A stretch of 64,000 nucleotides of DNA from Prochlorococcus sp. AG-418-I20 (GCA_003214175.1 QCLZ01000002.1:1-64000), one strand, 5' to 3'. Shown: positions 40,711 to 53,153, numbered from the stretch's first letter. Notes: generated from the letters alone by a model not told the origin. Program-made: numbers and translations.

Positions 40711-41037
40711 ATGCCTGAATACAATATCAAAGTTCAATTTGAGCAAAAGACTTTTAGTTTTTTATGTTCTGAAGATCAAGATATTATTTCAGCGGCAAAA
40801 ATGAATGGAATAGATTTACCAAGTAGTTGTTGTTCAGGAGTTTGTACAGATTGTGCATCCATGATATTGGAAGGATCTGTAGATCAAGAAGATGCAATGG
40901 GTTTAAATGATGATTTAAGGGAAAAGGGCTTTGCACTTTTGTGTGTGGCATATCCCAAGTCAGATTTGAATATTGTTATTGGAAAAGAAGTAGAAGATGA
41001 TTTATATAATGATCAATTTGGTAAATATCAAAAATGA
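40711..41037 (+). CDS. Plant-type 2Fe-2S ferredoxin with C-terminal extension
   Basis: A 108-residue electron carrier. Four iron-binding cysteines are spaced as in plant-type ferredoxins: SSCCSGVCTDC near 38-48 (CxxxxCxxC) and LLC near 75-77. The C-terminal tail (KEVEDDLYNDQFGKYQK) extends about 15 residues past the usual PetF end and is acidic. It is not the main photosynthetic PetF by sequence. It lies 16 nt after the gamma-subunit gene and overlaps the next small ORF by 4 nt. Confidence 0.92.
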   Translation: MPEYNIKVQFEQKTFSFLCSEDQDIISAAKMNGIDLPSSCCSGVCTDCASMILEGSVDQEDAMGLNDDLREKGFALLCVAYPKSDLNIVIGKEVEDDLYNDQFGKYQK

Positions 41038-41225
41038 AATTAAGTTCAATTGATTATTATTTAGATTGGCCAGTTTCAATAACATTCAAAAATCTAAGGA
41101 AATTTATTATTGCAAATTTAGAAAAAAAAGGTGACTTAATTCGATGGTCAATTGTTGATATTCAAAATTCTATTGACTCTTTTGGGACAAAAAAACTTAA
41201 AATTAAAGCTGTCTTGGCTAATTAA
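41034..41225 (+). CDS. Small conserved hypothetical protein
   Basis: A 63-residue basic soluble ORF, starting MKLSSIDYYLDWPVSITF, that I do not recognise as a named family. It overlaps the ferredoxin stop by 4 nt, and the DUF3326 gene starts 27 nt later, so it is embedded in a translationally coupled unit. This tight placement, rather than any motif, supports it as a real gene. The sequence IRWSIVDIQNS suggests a beta-alpha fold, but function is unknown. Confidence 0.75.
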   Translation: MKLSSIDYYLDWPVSITFKNLRKFIIANLEKKGDLIRWSIVDIQNSIDSFGTKKLKIKAVLAN

Positions 41226-41252
41226 AAAATATAAATTGAAATATTTTCAATA

Positions 41253-42308
41253 ATGGAAAATTCACCAACAATATTCATCGTTCCAACTGGAATTGGTTGT
41301 GAAGTAGGAGGTTTTGCTGGGGATGCACTTCCTACAGCTAAATTATTAGCATCGGCAAGTGGATGTTTAATTACTCATCCAAATGTTATGAATGGCGGTA
41401 ATCTTTCTGAAAAAGATAAAAATATTTTTTATGTTGAGGGTTATAGTTTAGACCGATTTGCTAAAGGAGAAATCGCTTTAAAAAGGGTAAAGCAACAAAA
41501 AATTGGGATAATTTTTGATTCAGCAATTGAAAAAGAAATATTAGTAAGACATTTACAAGTTGCTGACGCATGTGTTTCTACTTTAGGGATTAATGTTCAT
41601 TCTTATGTGATTACAAAAAAGCCATTAAACATAGTTATTGATTCTGATTCTTCAAAAATCAGTTGTGGCACAATTGAAAATCCTGATACTTTAATTGATG
41701 CGGGAGAATCTTTGTTAGAAAAAGGAGTTACGGCAATAGCAATTGTTGCAAAATTTCCAGATGATTCAGATTGTTTAGAAACAAATATTTATCGAGAGGG
41801 TAAAGGGGTTGATCCTATTTCTGGAGCAGAAGCAGTTATAAGTCATTTAATAAGCAAATTTTTAAAAGTTCCCTGTGCTCACGCACCTGCTTTAAATCCA
41901 ATTGAATTGAATGAAAATTTAGATCCTCGTACAGCTGCAGAAGAGATAGGATACACATTTTTACCATCAGTACTGATTGGGTTAAGCAATGCACCTGACA
42001 TTGTTGAATTGCCTGCTAAAAATGAATCAATCTCACTACACCCTGATCAGGTTGAATCTATTGTTGTTCCTAATGGGGCATTAGGTGGAGAAGCAGTACT
42101 TGCAGGGATTGAAAAAGGTTTAAATATTATCTCTGTAAAAAATCAAAATATATTAAAAGTGAAAAATGAATTTTTTGATTATCCCAATCTTTTTGAAGTG
42201 GATAATTATTTAGAAGCTGCAGGCATAATTCTAGCTATCAAAAAAGGTATCAACCTTAAGTCTCTTAAAAGGCCTTTAAAAAAAATTCAAAAAATTTCGA
42301 ATAATTAA
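41253..42308 (+). CDS. DUF3326 family protein
   Basis: A 351-residue protein that starts with MENSPTIFIVPTGIGCEVGG and contains GDALPTAKLLASASGCLITH, VMNGGNLSE, a central CVSTLGINVHSYVIT segment and the conserved HAPALNPIEL. These fit the cyanobacterial DUF3326 family. Glycine-rich and hydrophobic patches suggest a Rossmann-like enzyme but I see no defined catalytic residue. It closes the gene run after the ATP synthase operon and overlaps convergent nadE by 4 nt. Confidence 0.85.
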   Translation: MENSPTIFIVPTGIGCEVGGFAGDALPTAKLLASASGCLITHPNVMNGGNLSEKDKNIFYVEGYSLDRFAKGEIALKRVKQQKIGIIFDSAIEKEILVRHLQVADACVSTLGINVHSYVITKKPLNIVIDSDSSKISCGTIENPDTLIDAGESLLEKGVTAIAIVAKFPDDSDCLETNIYREGKGVDPISGAEAVISHLISKFLKVPCAHAPALNPIELNENLDPRTAAEEIGYTFLPSVLIGLSNAPDIVELPAKNESISLHPDQVESIVVPNGALGGEAVLAGIEKGLNIISVKNQNILKVKNEFFDYPNLFEVDNYLEAAGIILAIKKGINLKSLKRPLKKIQKISNN

Positions 42309-44002
42309 TAAGATATTGCTATGGGAACTCTCCAGTCACTTCCTAATGATTGACTGCTTAATTTTAGAATTGGAGGCGCCTGTTTCCTTTTAAATTCCGC
42401 TTTTTTTATGAGTGAGATAATTTTTAAAATTAATTCTTTTTTATAACCGTCTTTTTCAAGTTGTTGTAAATCTTTTTTCTCTTCGATAATTCCTTTAAGA
42501 ATATTATCTAGAATGGGATAAGGTGGTAGAGAATCAGTATCTAATTGGTTAGGACCCAATTCGGCACTTGGCGCTTTTTTACGTATATTTTCTCCAATTA
42601 TATCTACATTCATATCTAACATATAAGATTCTCTATGATTAATTGAATCTTTACTATCAAGCCAATTGCATAATTTAAAAACATTACTCTTATATAAATC
42701 CCCTATTACAGATAGTCCTCCATTCATATCACCATAGAGAGTGCAATATCCTACGGCTAGTTCCGATTTATTACCTGTTGAAAGTAATAAATGCTTTTCT
42801 TGATTTGCTAAAGCCATAAGAAGCGTTCCTCTTATCCTTGACTGAATATTTTGATTTGTTATTTCAGCCATTTCGAAATCTGTGGTTTTTATAAAAGATT
42901 CTTCAAAAGAGGTCATCAAGTTTTCAATTGGGATGCTGTTGAAGTTTATATTTAACCTTCTAGCTAAATCTTTTGCATCACTCTTTGAATGAGATGAGCT
43001 CCATTTAGACGGCATTGAGACGCAGTAAATATTATCACTTCCAAGAGCAGCCGTTGCAATTACTGAAACGAGTGCTGAATCAATGCCACCGCTTAATCCA
43101 ATTAAAGCTGTTTTAAATCCACATTTTTTTGCATAATCTTTAACTCCAAGGACTAATGCATCAAAAATTGATGACATATCAGAGGTTCCCAATTTATTTT
43201 TTTCAGGTTTTGTTTGATCAATTGCCCAACTAGAGAGGTCTTCTGAAAAAGATTTTAATTGCTTAATTTTTGATCCATTCTTATCAAGAATAAAACTATT
43301 GCCATCAAAAATTAAATTATCATTTGCTCCAATCTGGTTTACATAAATCAGAGGCACTTTAAGATATTGAGCAGCAAAACTCGAAACTTTGGATCTTAGC
43401 TCTAATTTTTTGAAAGTAAATGGGGAAGCTGATAAATTCACTAAAATATCAACTTTTTTTTTCTTAAAATCATTAATAGGATTTTTTTTATGAATTCCCC
43501 TACCTTCTATATCTTTGTTGACCCATAAATCTTCACATATAGTAAAGCCAAGTCGCCAAGATTTATTTTTAATTTTTTTTACCAATACGGAAACTTTTTC
43601 TTCTGATCTAAAGTATCTTTTCTCATCAAATACTTCATAAGTGGGAAGAATAATTTTACGAGCAATTATTTTCCATTCACCGCTCTCAAGCAAAGCAATG
43701 GAATTATAAAGGTTTGGGAAAAAAGTATCATTTATTATCTCAGCTATCCCTACTGTAATACTTAATTTTCCATATTTTTTATTTATGTCTAAGGCTAATT
43801 GATCAAGAATTTGATATTGATTGTTGATTAAATTTTTTCTTAAAAGTAAGTCATTTGCAGGATATCCCCATAATGACAATTCTGGAGTAAGAACAAAATC
43901 AGCAGAAATTGAGCTAGCTTTTGAAGCAATATAAAGTATTTTCTTTGCATTGCCCTCTAAATCTCCAACAACTGGATTTATTTGAGCAAGTAGAAACTTC
44001 AT
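42305..44002 (-). CDS. nadE: Glutamine-dependent NAD+ synthetase
   Basis: Final step of NAD synthesis, amidating deamido-NAD with ammonia from glutamine. The 565-residue two-domain protein has an N-terminal nitrilase-like glutaminase (Glu in LTPELSLWGYP near 41-51, Cys in TICEDLW near 154-160) and a C-terminal synthetase with the PP-loop GLSGGIDSALVSV near 300-312 and STGNKSELAVGYCTLYGD near 405-422. It overlaps nadD by 4 nt. Confidence 0.96.
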   Translation of the reverse strand: MKFLLAQINPVVGDLEGNAKKILYIASKASSISADFVLTPELSLWGYPANDLLLRKNLINNQYQILDQLALDINKKYGKLSITVGIAEIINDTFFPNLYNSIALLESGEWKIIARKIILPTYEVFDEKRYFRSEEKVSVLVKKIKNKSWRLGFTICEDLWVNKDIEGRGIHKKNPINDFKKKKVDILVNLSASPFTFKKLELRSKVSSFAAQYLKVPLIYVNQIGANDNLIFDGNSFILDKNGSKIKQLKSFSEDLSSWAIDQTKPEKNKLGTSDMSSIFDALVLGVKDYAKKCGFKTALIGLSGGIDSALVSVIATAALGSDNIYCVSMPSKWSSSHSKSDAKDLARRLNINFNSIPIENLMTSFEESFIKTTDFEMAEITNQNIQSRIRGTLLMALANQEKHLLLSTGNKSELAVGYCTLYGDMNGGLSVIGDLYKSNVFKLCNWLDSKDSINHRESYMLDMNVDIIGENIRKKAPSAELGPNQLDTDSLPPYPILDNILKGIIEEKKDLQQLEKDGYKKELILKIISLIKKAEFKRKQAPPILKLSSQSLGSDWRVPIAISY

Positions 44003-44577
44003 TCAACTAATTTAGTGGATTCATATAAATTATTCTTCTTAACTATATCTATTAATGACGTTGGTAAATTAGAACAATTAAAATTTAATCTAAAATCAGA
44101 ACTCGAAATGTCTGGGATTTTGATGGTTGAAATCTTAAATTTAACTTTTCGAGTTTCTAACATTTTAAGAGTATTTGATGCAAGAGGATATCCCTCCCTT
44201 AAAATTATAAAAAAACTTACTTCCAAAATAATTTTGTCAAAATCTTTCCAGTAGAAAATATCTTTTATTAAGTCACTACCAATAACAAAATCTAGATTAT
44301 TAAATTCATAAATTTCTTTACATTTTTTGATTGACTCTACTGCCCATTGGCTACTAACGTTTTGATTATATAAAATTTTAGGATTCTCTAAATCTTCAAT
44401 AAGAGTTTTTAATAAATAGCTACGAATTGATATATCCTCTATGTGCTTTTTTTTAGGATTATTGCTGACATAGCTAATGGTAAAAGCATAAATTCTTGAC
44501 AATTCTTCAAGTATTTTTTTATGTCCAATGGTAGGTGGATCTGCACTTGTACCAAATAATGCAATACTTTTTCCCAT
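43999..44577 (-). CDS. nadD: Nicotinate-nucleotide adenylyltransferase
   Basis: Adenylates nicotinate mononucleotide in NAD synthesis. The 192-residue product has the nucleotidyltransferase motif GTSADPPTIGHKKILEEL near 9-26, where the (H/T)xGH signature is TIGH, and the C-terminal ISSSDFRLNF near 157-166 resembling ISSTxIR. It is directly upstream of nadE with a 4-nt overlap, giving a two-step NAD unit. Confidence 0.92.
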   Translation of the reverse strand: MGKSIALFGTSADPPTIGHKKILEELSRIYAFTISYVSNNPKKKHIEDISIRSYLLKTLIEDLENPKILYNQNVSSQWAVESIKKCKEIYEFNNLDFVIGSDLIKDIFYWKDFDKIILEVSFFIILREGYPLASNTLKMLETRKVKFKISTIKIPDISSSDFRLNFNCSNLPTSLIDIVKKNNLYESTKLVE

Positions 44578-44585
44578 TTTAAGTT

Positions 44586-45827
44586 TTAAGGTAGAAAACT
44601 GACAAAATTATTATTTAAATTTCTTTTTGTTAAATAGATATTTATGTGTTTAAAAATCTCTGGTTCATTAAAATTTATATTTTGAATCATTAAATAAGGT
44701 TCTATAAAAGAAACTTTGCTTCTTTTAAAGATTTCTTTGGCTGCTAATTTCCCAAGAATTTTTGTAGAGTGAATTGCTATTGCTGCTTGAATAATTGCTA
44801 TAGGTCCATAGGGTAATAATGATAGACCGTTTGTAAAAGGCGCTGTCAATAAAATTACTTTTCTAACAAGGTTGAAAGATGTATTAACTCCTACCTGAGT
44901 GGCGCCCAAAAATAAATTATTGATTGATATATTTTTGAATATTTTTCTGGTGGATTCACCCTTTAAATTTAAGCCGTAAATCTTACTTAATTCGCTAATC
45001 AATGCAGTATCTAATGCAAAACTTCCAGCAATATCGAACAAAATAAAAGGATTAAGAGCTACCGTTGATGCCTTTATGGTAGAAAATTTACCAATAGTTG
45101 ACTGTGCTAATTTCTGCCTCCTTTTCAATCTTTGCTCTTTTATCTGCAGAAATAATTTGTCAGCTGATTGAAGAGAATTTAGTGTTAAGAATATCTCACC
45201 ATATTGATTTATCATTTTTGTCATGTAATTTTTAAGATTGTTTTCATGGTTAATAATTATTGGAATTTTTAAATCTTTTGGAAGCTTAAACTTTATACTT
45301 TCTATTATTTCTTGCAATTCAATTTTATTAAAAACATCAATTTTATTTAAAGTTACAATAATTTTTTTCCCATCTTTAATAAAGGAGCTGATTTCTTCTA
45401 ATTCATTTCTATTTAAATCTCCTGAGACTATAAATAAAATAATATCTGAGTTATTAATAGAGGAGTAAACTTTATCTGGGAATTTAATATCGCAGAAGTC
45501 AAATCCTGGAGAATCTAGCAACTCTACACCGTTAAGTGTTGGCCCTTTGATATTCCATTCTTCAGCTTGTATTGCTCTTGTTGTTCCATTGATAATATCC
45601 GTTTTGAATATATCTTTTTTTAATAATGAATTTAAAACAGAGGATTTACCTACGCCCGATTTGCCATATGCGCCAATTCTTATTTTTTTTTCTTTCAGCC
45701 TAAAAAGTTGTTGATTAAAAGAAATTATTTCTCTATTAAAAAAACTTTTTTCATAGTTGGTAAGATCAATAGTCTCCCACCAATTTTTCAAAAGTAAATA
45801 ATTTTTATTAATTTTCAAGCGTTTCAT
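44586..45827 (-). CDS. Era/dynamin-like GTPase with C-terminal hydrophobic domain
   Basis: A 413-residue protein. The G1 P-loop GAYGKSGVGKSSVLNSLL lies near 53-70, G3 is LLDSPGFDF near 104-112 and G4 is TLNKIDVF near 159-166. The C-terminal half (residues about 245-370) is rich in hydrophobic helices and resembles the DUF697/YcjF-type membrane-associated region. It probably acts at a membrane as a GTP-driven switch. It overlaps the upstream CNNM gene by 4 nt and precedes nadD by 8 nt. Confidence 0.82.
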   Translation of the reverse strand: MKRLKINKNYLLLKNWWETIDLTNYEKSFFNREIISFNQQLFRLKEKKIRIGAYGKSGVGKSSVLNSLLKKDIFKTDIINGTTRAIQAEEWNIKGPTLNGVELLDSPGFDFCDIKFPDKVYSSINNSDIILFIVSGDLNRNELEEISSFIKDGKKIIVTLNKIDVFNKIELQEIIESIKFKLPKDLKIPIIINHENNLKNYMTKMINQYGEIFLTLNSLQSADKLFLQIKEQRLKRRQKLAQSTIGKFSTIKASTVALNPFILFDIAGSFALDTALISELSKIYGLNLKGESTRKIFKNISINNLFLGATQVGVNTSFNLVRKVILLTAPFTNGLSLLPYGPIAIIQAAIAIHSTKILGKLAAKEIFKRSKVSFIEPYLMIQNINFNEPEIFKHINIYLTKRNLNNNFVSFLP

Positions 45828-46807
45828 GATTTATTTTTCCACCACCCAGCCAGTACAGATAACACAGCTTCTGCACCAATAATCCCCACGAATCCTCCGA
45901 ATTCATCTACTACTACTTTCACTCCTTTATGATTCTTGTCAAATCTTGTTAATAATTGATCTGCCTTAATCATTTCAGGAATATAGTCTACAGGTTCGCA
46001 AATTTCTGTTAATAATTTTTTATTTTCTCCATTAATTAATTCTGCTAACATTCTCTCACGTTCAACTACCCCCTGTATTTTGTCAACTTTATCTCCCAAA
46101 ATAACCCACCATATAGAGTTATCAGACAGTATGAGTTTTGAAATTTCTTCAAGATTAGAAGATCCATCAAGACAAGGTACTGATACCCTAGGGATCATTA
46201 AATCTTTAGCTTTTAAATCGTTTAATTGAAAAACTTTAAATATCATTGCCGCCTCATCAGCTTCTATTAATCCTTTCTGACTTCCAATTTTTGCCATTTG
46301 TCTAATTTCTTCTTCATCAGTGGAGATTTCATTTTCTGCAGTAATTACGGGAAATATTTGTTCTATTAATATTAAAAATGGCCTCATTAAAGTATTTAAT
46401 ATTCTCAAAATGGGAACTGATAATAATGCTATTTGAACTGAAAATCTTGTGCCAAGAGCTTTGGGTAGTACTTCTCCTACTAAAACAACAAGTATGTAGA
46501 AAGCAATTGAAAAAAGGGTTAAGCCATAACTACTATTAATTACCAATGCTCCGTATACACCTAAAATAAGACTCCCAATGATGTTAAATCCATTATTAGT
46601 AATAGTAATTACAGTTAATGTTCTTCCAAGATGTCTCCTAAGTTTAAGGAGTTGATTCGCAGAACTTTTTGGCTTTTGTTTTGAGGCTATTTCTAGAATT
46701 CTCAATGAATTTACAGCTAAAAAAGCCGCCTCTACACCCGAACAACATGCTGAACCAATTAAGATAATGATGATAAGTAAAATTAAACCGTAAACACTTG
46801 GTTCCAT
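45824..46807 (-). CDS. CNNM/CorC-like membrane protein (DUF21 plus CBS domains)
   Basis: A 327-residue protein with a DUF21 membrane domain of about four helices (residues 1-140; GSACCSGVEAAFLAVNSLRI near 17-36 and VLVVLVGEVLPKALGTRFS are family blocks), followed by a tandem CBS region (LMIPRVSVPCLDGSSNLEE near 202-220; DEFGGFVGIIGAEAVLSVL near 298-316). Such proteins are linked to Mg2+/Co2+ efflux. A C-terminal CorC_HlyC domain is missing, making it shorter than many family members. Confidence 0.87.
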   Translation of the reverse strand: MEPSVYGLILLIIIILIGSACCSGVEAAFLAVNSLRILEIASKQKPKSSANQLLKLRRHLGRTLTVITITNNGFNIIGSLILGVYGALVINSSYGLTLFSIAFYILVVLVGEVLPKALGTRFSVQIALLSVPILRILNTLMRPFLILIEQIFPVITAENEISTDEEEIRQMAKIGSQKGLIEADEAAMIFKVFQLNDLKAKDLMIPRVSVPCLDGSSNLEEISKLILSDNSIWWVILGDKVDKIQGVVERERMLAELINGENKKLLTEICEPVDYIPEMIKADQLLTRFDKNHKGVKVVVDEFGGFVGIIGAEAVLSVLAGWWKNKS

Positions 46808-46881
46808 TAAAATAGATTAGGTATTAAATCTGCATTAATTCATTCTTCCATTTTTTTTTAAAACACGCCAATACAAAATTT

Positions 46882-48207
46882 ATGTTTAAACCTGATAATA
46901 AAGTTTTTGAAGAAAGAAGAGAAATTTTCTTAAATAAATTAGGTGGAAAAGCTGCTATTATTCCTGGTGCTAATTTAGTAAAGCATCATGCCGATTGTGA
47001 ATATCCATTTAGACAAGATAGTAATTTTTGGTATTTAACTGGTTTTGATGAGCCTGATGCAATTGCTCTTTTCTTGTCACACAAGCCAAAGGGAGAGAGA
47101 TTTATTATGTTTGTTCATCCTAAAGATGTTATTAGTGAAGTCTGGCATGGCTTTAGATGGGGTTTAGAGGGTGCTGAAAAAGAGTTTAAAGCTGATAAGG
47201 CTCACTCACTAACCGAACTAAGAGATTTGCTCCCAGGCTATATAAATGGTTCTGATGAACTTGTTTTTTCAATTGGCAAACATCCATTAATTGAGAAAAT
47301 AGTACTAGAGATATTTTCAAAACAACTTGAAAACCGCTCAAGATTGGGGATTGGTGCAAATTCTATAAAATCTCCAGAAATCTATTTAAATGAGATGCGA
47401 TTAATTAAAAGTGAATTTGAAATTAAGAGAATGAGAGAGGCCATACAAATTTCAGCAGAAGCTCATGAACTAGTTAGAGAATCTATTTCGTCCAAGAAAA
47501 ATGAAAGACAAATTCAGGGTCTTCTAGAGGGATTCTTTTTGGAAAAAGGTGCTCGGGGACCTGCTTATAACTCTATTGTTGCTTCAGGAGATAATGCATG
47601 TATTTTGCATTACACTTCAAATAATTCACCTTTGAATAAGGAAGATTTATTATTGGTAGATGCAGGTTGCTCACTAATTGATTACTATAATGGAGACATA
47701 ACAAGAACTTTTCCTATAGGTGGAAAATTTTCTAAAGAGCAAAAAATTATCTACGAAATTGTATTACGCGCGCAGAAAACTGCAATTAAAAGTGCCGTAA
47801 CTGGATCGAATTCTAATACTGTCCATAACATGGCTTTAAAAATTATGATAGAAGGATTAAAAGAAATTGGTTTATTAGCGGGTAGTACTGAGGAAATAAT
47901 TGAGAATCAATCTTATAAACACCTTTACATGCATAGAACTGGACATTGGCTTGGCTTAGATGTACATGATGTTGGAGCATACAGAATGGGAGACTATGAA
48001 GTGCCATTACAGAATGGAATGATTCTCACTGTAGAACCTGGGATCTATATAAGTGATAGGATCCCAGTGCCTGAGGGGCAACCTCTTATTGAAGAGAAAT
48101 GGAAAGGTATAGGGATAAGAATAGAAGATGATGTTCTAGTTAATGATACAAATCCAGAAGTTTTAAGTTCTGCTGCACTAAAAGAAATTTCTGATTTAGA
48201 ACTTTAA
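46882..48207 (+). CDS. pepP: Xaa-Pro aminopeptidase
   Basis: Cleaves N-terminal residues preceding proline. The 441-residue protein has an N-terminal AMP_N domain (residues about 1-140) and a pita-bread catalytic domain with all metal ligands: LLVDAGC near 256-262, NGDITRTFPIGG near 270-281, HRTGHWLGLDVHDVG near 351-365, LTVEPGIY near 382-389 and IRIEDDVLV near 411-419. It is divergent from the CNNM gene. Confidence 0.95.
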   Translation: MFKPDNKVFEERREIFLNKLGGKAAIIPGANLVKHHADCEYPFRQDSNFWYLTGFDEPDAIALFLSHKPKGERFIMFVHPKDVISEVWHGFRWGLEGAEKEFKADKAHSLTELRDLLPGYINGSDELVFSIGKHPLIEKIVLEIFSKQLENRSRLGIGANSIKSPEIYLNEMRLIKSEFEIKRMREAIQISAEAHELVRESISSKKNERQIQGLLEGFFLEKGARGPAYNSIVASGDNACILHYTSNNSPLNKEDLLLVDAGCSLIDYYNGDITRTFPIGGKFSKEQKIIYEIVLRAQKTAIKSAVTGSNSNTVHNMALKIMIEGLKEIGLLAGSTEEIIENQSYKHLYMHRTGHWLGLDVHDVGAYRMGDYEVPLQNGMILTVEPGIYISDRIPVPEGQPLIEEKWKGIGIRIEDDVLVNDTNPEVLSSAALKEISDLEL

Positions 48208-48259
48208 ATTTGACTTATCTAATCAATAGATTTATTTTTATAAAGTTTAAAGTTCTAAA

Positions 48260-48418
48260 ATGAATAAGCAAGACTCATATGATTTCAAACTTTCTCAAGC
48301 AAGAGGCTTAGCTAGTCAGCTTGGAATGTTTGCAGAAGAAAATGATATTCCTAAAGATCTTTGGGATTCATTGGAAGCTACAATTTATGATTTTTATCAA
48401 GTTTCACATGATAGATAA
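48260..48418 (+). CDS. Small conserved hypothetical protein, 52 residues
   Basis: ATG at 48260 to TAA at 48416-48418 encodes a compact acidic helical protein: QDSYDFKLSQARGLASQLG near 4-22, then FAEENDIPKDLWDSLEAT and a C-terminal IYDFYQVSHDR. Composition is protein-like with no low complexity. It falls in the 315-bp space between pepP and the PSRP-3 gene, same strand, 52 nt after pepP. I cannot assign a family; a helical bundle or small regulator is possible. Confidence 0.65.
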   Translation: MNKQDSYDFKLSQARGLASQLGMFAEENDIPKDLWDSLEATIYDFYQVSHDR

Positions 48419-48522
48419 AAACTTTGTTTAAAGTATCAATAACTAAAATCAAGAATTTTTAAATAAATCAATCAAAATGTGACCATAAACTGATAAATTA
48501 TTTATTAAACATTAATAAGTGA

Positions 48523-48990
48523 ATGACCTCCTCAGATAAGTCAAATCAAAATTCAGCAGAAAAAAACATTGAAGATCCAAAGTCTAGAAATTCTTCTCCT
48601 AATTCAGGAATGATGGGCGCCACAGCTGTATTAGCAGCTGCCACAATAGATGAAGATGGAGTGCCTACTGGCTATACTCCTAAACCCGACGAAGGAAGAT
48701 TTATTATAAAAGTATTGTGGTTACCTGATAATGTCGCTTTAGCTGTTGATCAAATAGTGGGAGGAGGGCCAAGCCCTCTAACTGCTTATTATTTTTGGCC
48801 CAGAGATGATGCTTGGGAAAAATTAAAAAGTGAACTAGAGAACAAAGGTTGGATTACTGATAATGAAAGAGTGGAAATATTAAATAAAGCTACAGAAGTA
48901 ATAAATTATTGGCAAGAAGAGGGTAAAACCAAAAAATTAGAAGAAGCCAAGCTAAAGTTTCCAGAAGTAACTTTTTGTGGAACTGCTTAA
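48523..48990 (+). CDS. psrp3: Ribosomal protein PSRP-3/Ycf65
   Basis: A small-subunit ribosomal protein of cyanobacteria and plastids. Of the 155 residues, the C-terminal 100 are the PSRP-3 domain: [20 protein letters not shown] near 59-78, [19 protein letters not shown] near 86-104 and [16 protein letters not shown] near 122-137. The N-terminal 55 residues are polar, Ser/Asn-rich and probably disordered, with an alanine-rich AATAVLAAA-like stretch. Convergent with atpC, 2 nt apart. Confidence 0.92.
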   Translation: MTSSDKSNQNSAEKNIEDPKSRNSSPNSGMMGATAVLAAATIDEDGVPTGYTPKPDEGRFIIKVLWLPDNVALAVDQIVGGGPSPLTAYYFWPRDDAWEKLKSELENKGWITDNERVEILNKATEVINYWQEEGKTKKLEEAKLKFPEVTFCGTA

Positions 48991-49002
48991 AATCAGTTTT
49001 TT
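48981..49002 (+). terminator. Weak terminator-like hairpin at the psrp3 stop codon
   Basis: AACTG (48981-48985) pairs with CAGTT (48994-48998), followed by six T residues ending at 49002. The stem is only 5 bp and overlaps the stop codon, so efficiency is doubtful, but it is the only T-tract hairpin at this convergent junction. Confidence 0.3.
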
Positions 49003-49397
49003 GCAGCTTGAATCCTCGCCTCAGCTATTGAAATCTCTTTCAAAGCTTTAATTTTCTGTGAACTTTTTTCATTCTCAGGTAATTTGCTAATTGCTAATTT
49101 TGCTTCTTTAAGATCTTGTTCAGCATTTTGAACATTAATTTCAGATCCAATTTCTGCATTGTTTACCAAAACAATTACCTCATCTGATTCAATTTCAGCG
49201 AAGCCACCCATTAAAGCAATAGATTTCCACTGAGAATTCATTCTTAGCCTTAAAACACCAATATCTATAGCCGTTACTAGAGAAATATGTCCTGGAAGAA
49301 CACCAATTTGTCCAGTGGTACTGGGAAGGATTACTTCTTCAGCTTCGCCTTGATAAACATTATTATTAGGAGCTAAAACTTTAAGAGAAATTGCCAT
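48993..49397 (-). CDS. atpC: ATP synthase F1 subunit epsilon
   Basis: Rotor-associated inhibitory subunit. The 134-residue protein starts [26 protein letters not shown], contains [22 protein letters not shown] near 30-51 and [19 protein letters not shown] near 64-82, and ends with the two-helix hairpin rich in Lys and Ala. It follows atpD by 43 nt, forming the second, separate ATP synthase operon typical of cyanobacteria. Confidence 0.96.
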   Translation of the reverse strand: MAISLKVLAPNNNVYQGEAEEVILPSTTGQIGVLPGHISLVTAIDIGVLRLRMNSQWKSIALMGGFAEIESDEVIVLVNNAEIGSEINVQNAEQDLKEAKLAISKLPENEKSSQKIKALKEISIAEARIQAAKN

Positions 49398-49440
49398 TAA
49401 TTTAAATTATTGAGGGTTAAATATTTATATTTACGGATAT

Positions 49441-50904
<1,464 letters not shown>

Positions 50905-50987
50905 TTATTGATTGGTGGTGAATAGCTGATTTTTTTCAGCTTATAATCCGAAAATACTACCATCTCATGGGTGAATTCGTTAAATGG

Positions 50988-51003
50988 GTTCGGCCACCCG
51001 CAC
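50988..51003 (+). promoter_or_regulatory. K-box (cyanobacterial groE regulatory element)
   Basis: GTTCGGCCACCCGCAC at 50988-51003 matches the K-box pattern GTTCGG-NNAN-CCNNAC at every fixed position. This element is known upstream of cyanobacterial groE genes that lack the HrcA/CIRCE system, where it takes part in light and heat response. No CIRCE inverted repeat (TTAGCACTC-N9-GAGTGCTAA) is present in the gap, which fits. It is 118 bp upstream of the groES ATG. Confidence 0.7.
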
Positions 51004-51058
51004 AGTTTAAGTATGGTTTAATTGCTGCTTCGCAGATTATGTTGTTGATGATACGGAT

Positions 51059-51096
51059 AGAGAGTCTCTCTTTCCATTTTTATGACGCAAAGCGTC
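51059..51096 (+). promoter_or_regulatory. Two inverted repeats in the groES upstream region
   Basis: AGAGAG-T-CTCTCT (51059-51071) is a perfect repeat with one central base, and GACGC-AAA-GCGTC (51084-51096) is a 5-bp stem with a 3-base loop. Both lie between the K-box and the groES start, 25 to 60 nt before the ATG. They could be operator half-sites or structures in the 5' leader; the promoter itself is not clear enough to decide. Confidence 0.35.
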
Positions 51097-51120
51097 TCAA
51101 TCATGATCCTCCATTAATCT

Positions 51121-51432
51121 ATGGCAGCTGTTTCACTTACAGTCTCTACAGTAAAACCACTGGGAGATAGAATATTTATTAAAGTTTCCGCATCTGAGGA
51201 AAAAACTGCTGGGGGCATACTTTTGCCTGATTCAGCTAAAGAAAAACCACAGGTAGGAGAAGTTGCTCAGGTAGGCCCTGGCAAACTTAATGACGATGGT
51301 TCTCGACAAACTCCGGAAGTGAGTATTGGCGATAAAGTCTTGTACAGCAAATATGCTGGAACAGACATTAAATTGGGAGGAGATGAATATGTCTTGCTCT
51401 CTGAAAAAGATATTTTAGCTGTAGTTGGCTAA
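51121..51432 (+). CDS. groS: Co-chaperonin GroES
   Basis: A 103-residue heptameric lid of the GroEL chamber. The N-terminal [21 protein letters not shown] near 12-32 includes the mobile loop region, and [28 protein letters not shown] near 76-103 is the standard C-terminal half. It is followed by groEL after 51 nt in one operon. Length and sequence are complete. Confidence 0.98.
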
Positions 51433-51456
51433 ATTATTTGTTTCAAAAATTATTAA

Positions 51457-53121
<1,665 letters not shown>

Positions 53122-53153
53122 TTAAAGGAAGTTAGGTTATTAACTTTGAATTT

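Noticed and set aside
50967-51170. Plus-strand 67-codon ORF running into groES
   Set aside because: It covers the K-box and the inverted repeats and overlaps the groES start in another frame; composition is not protein-like.
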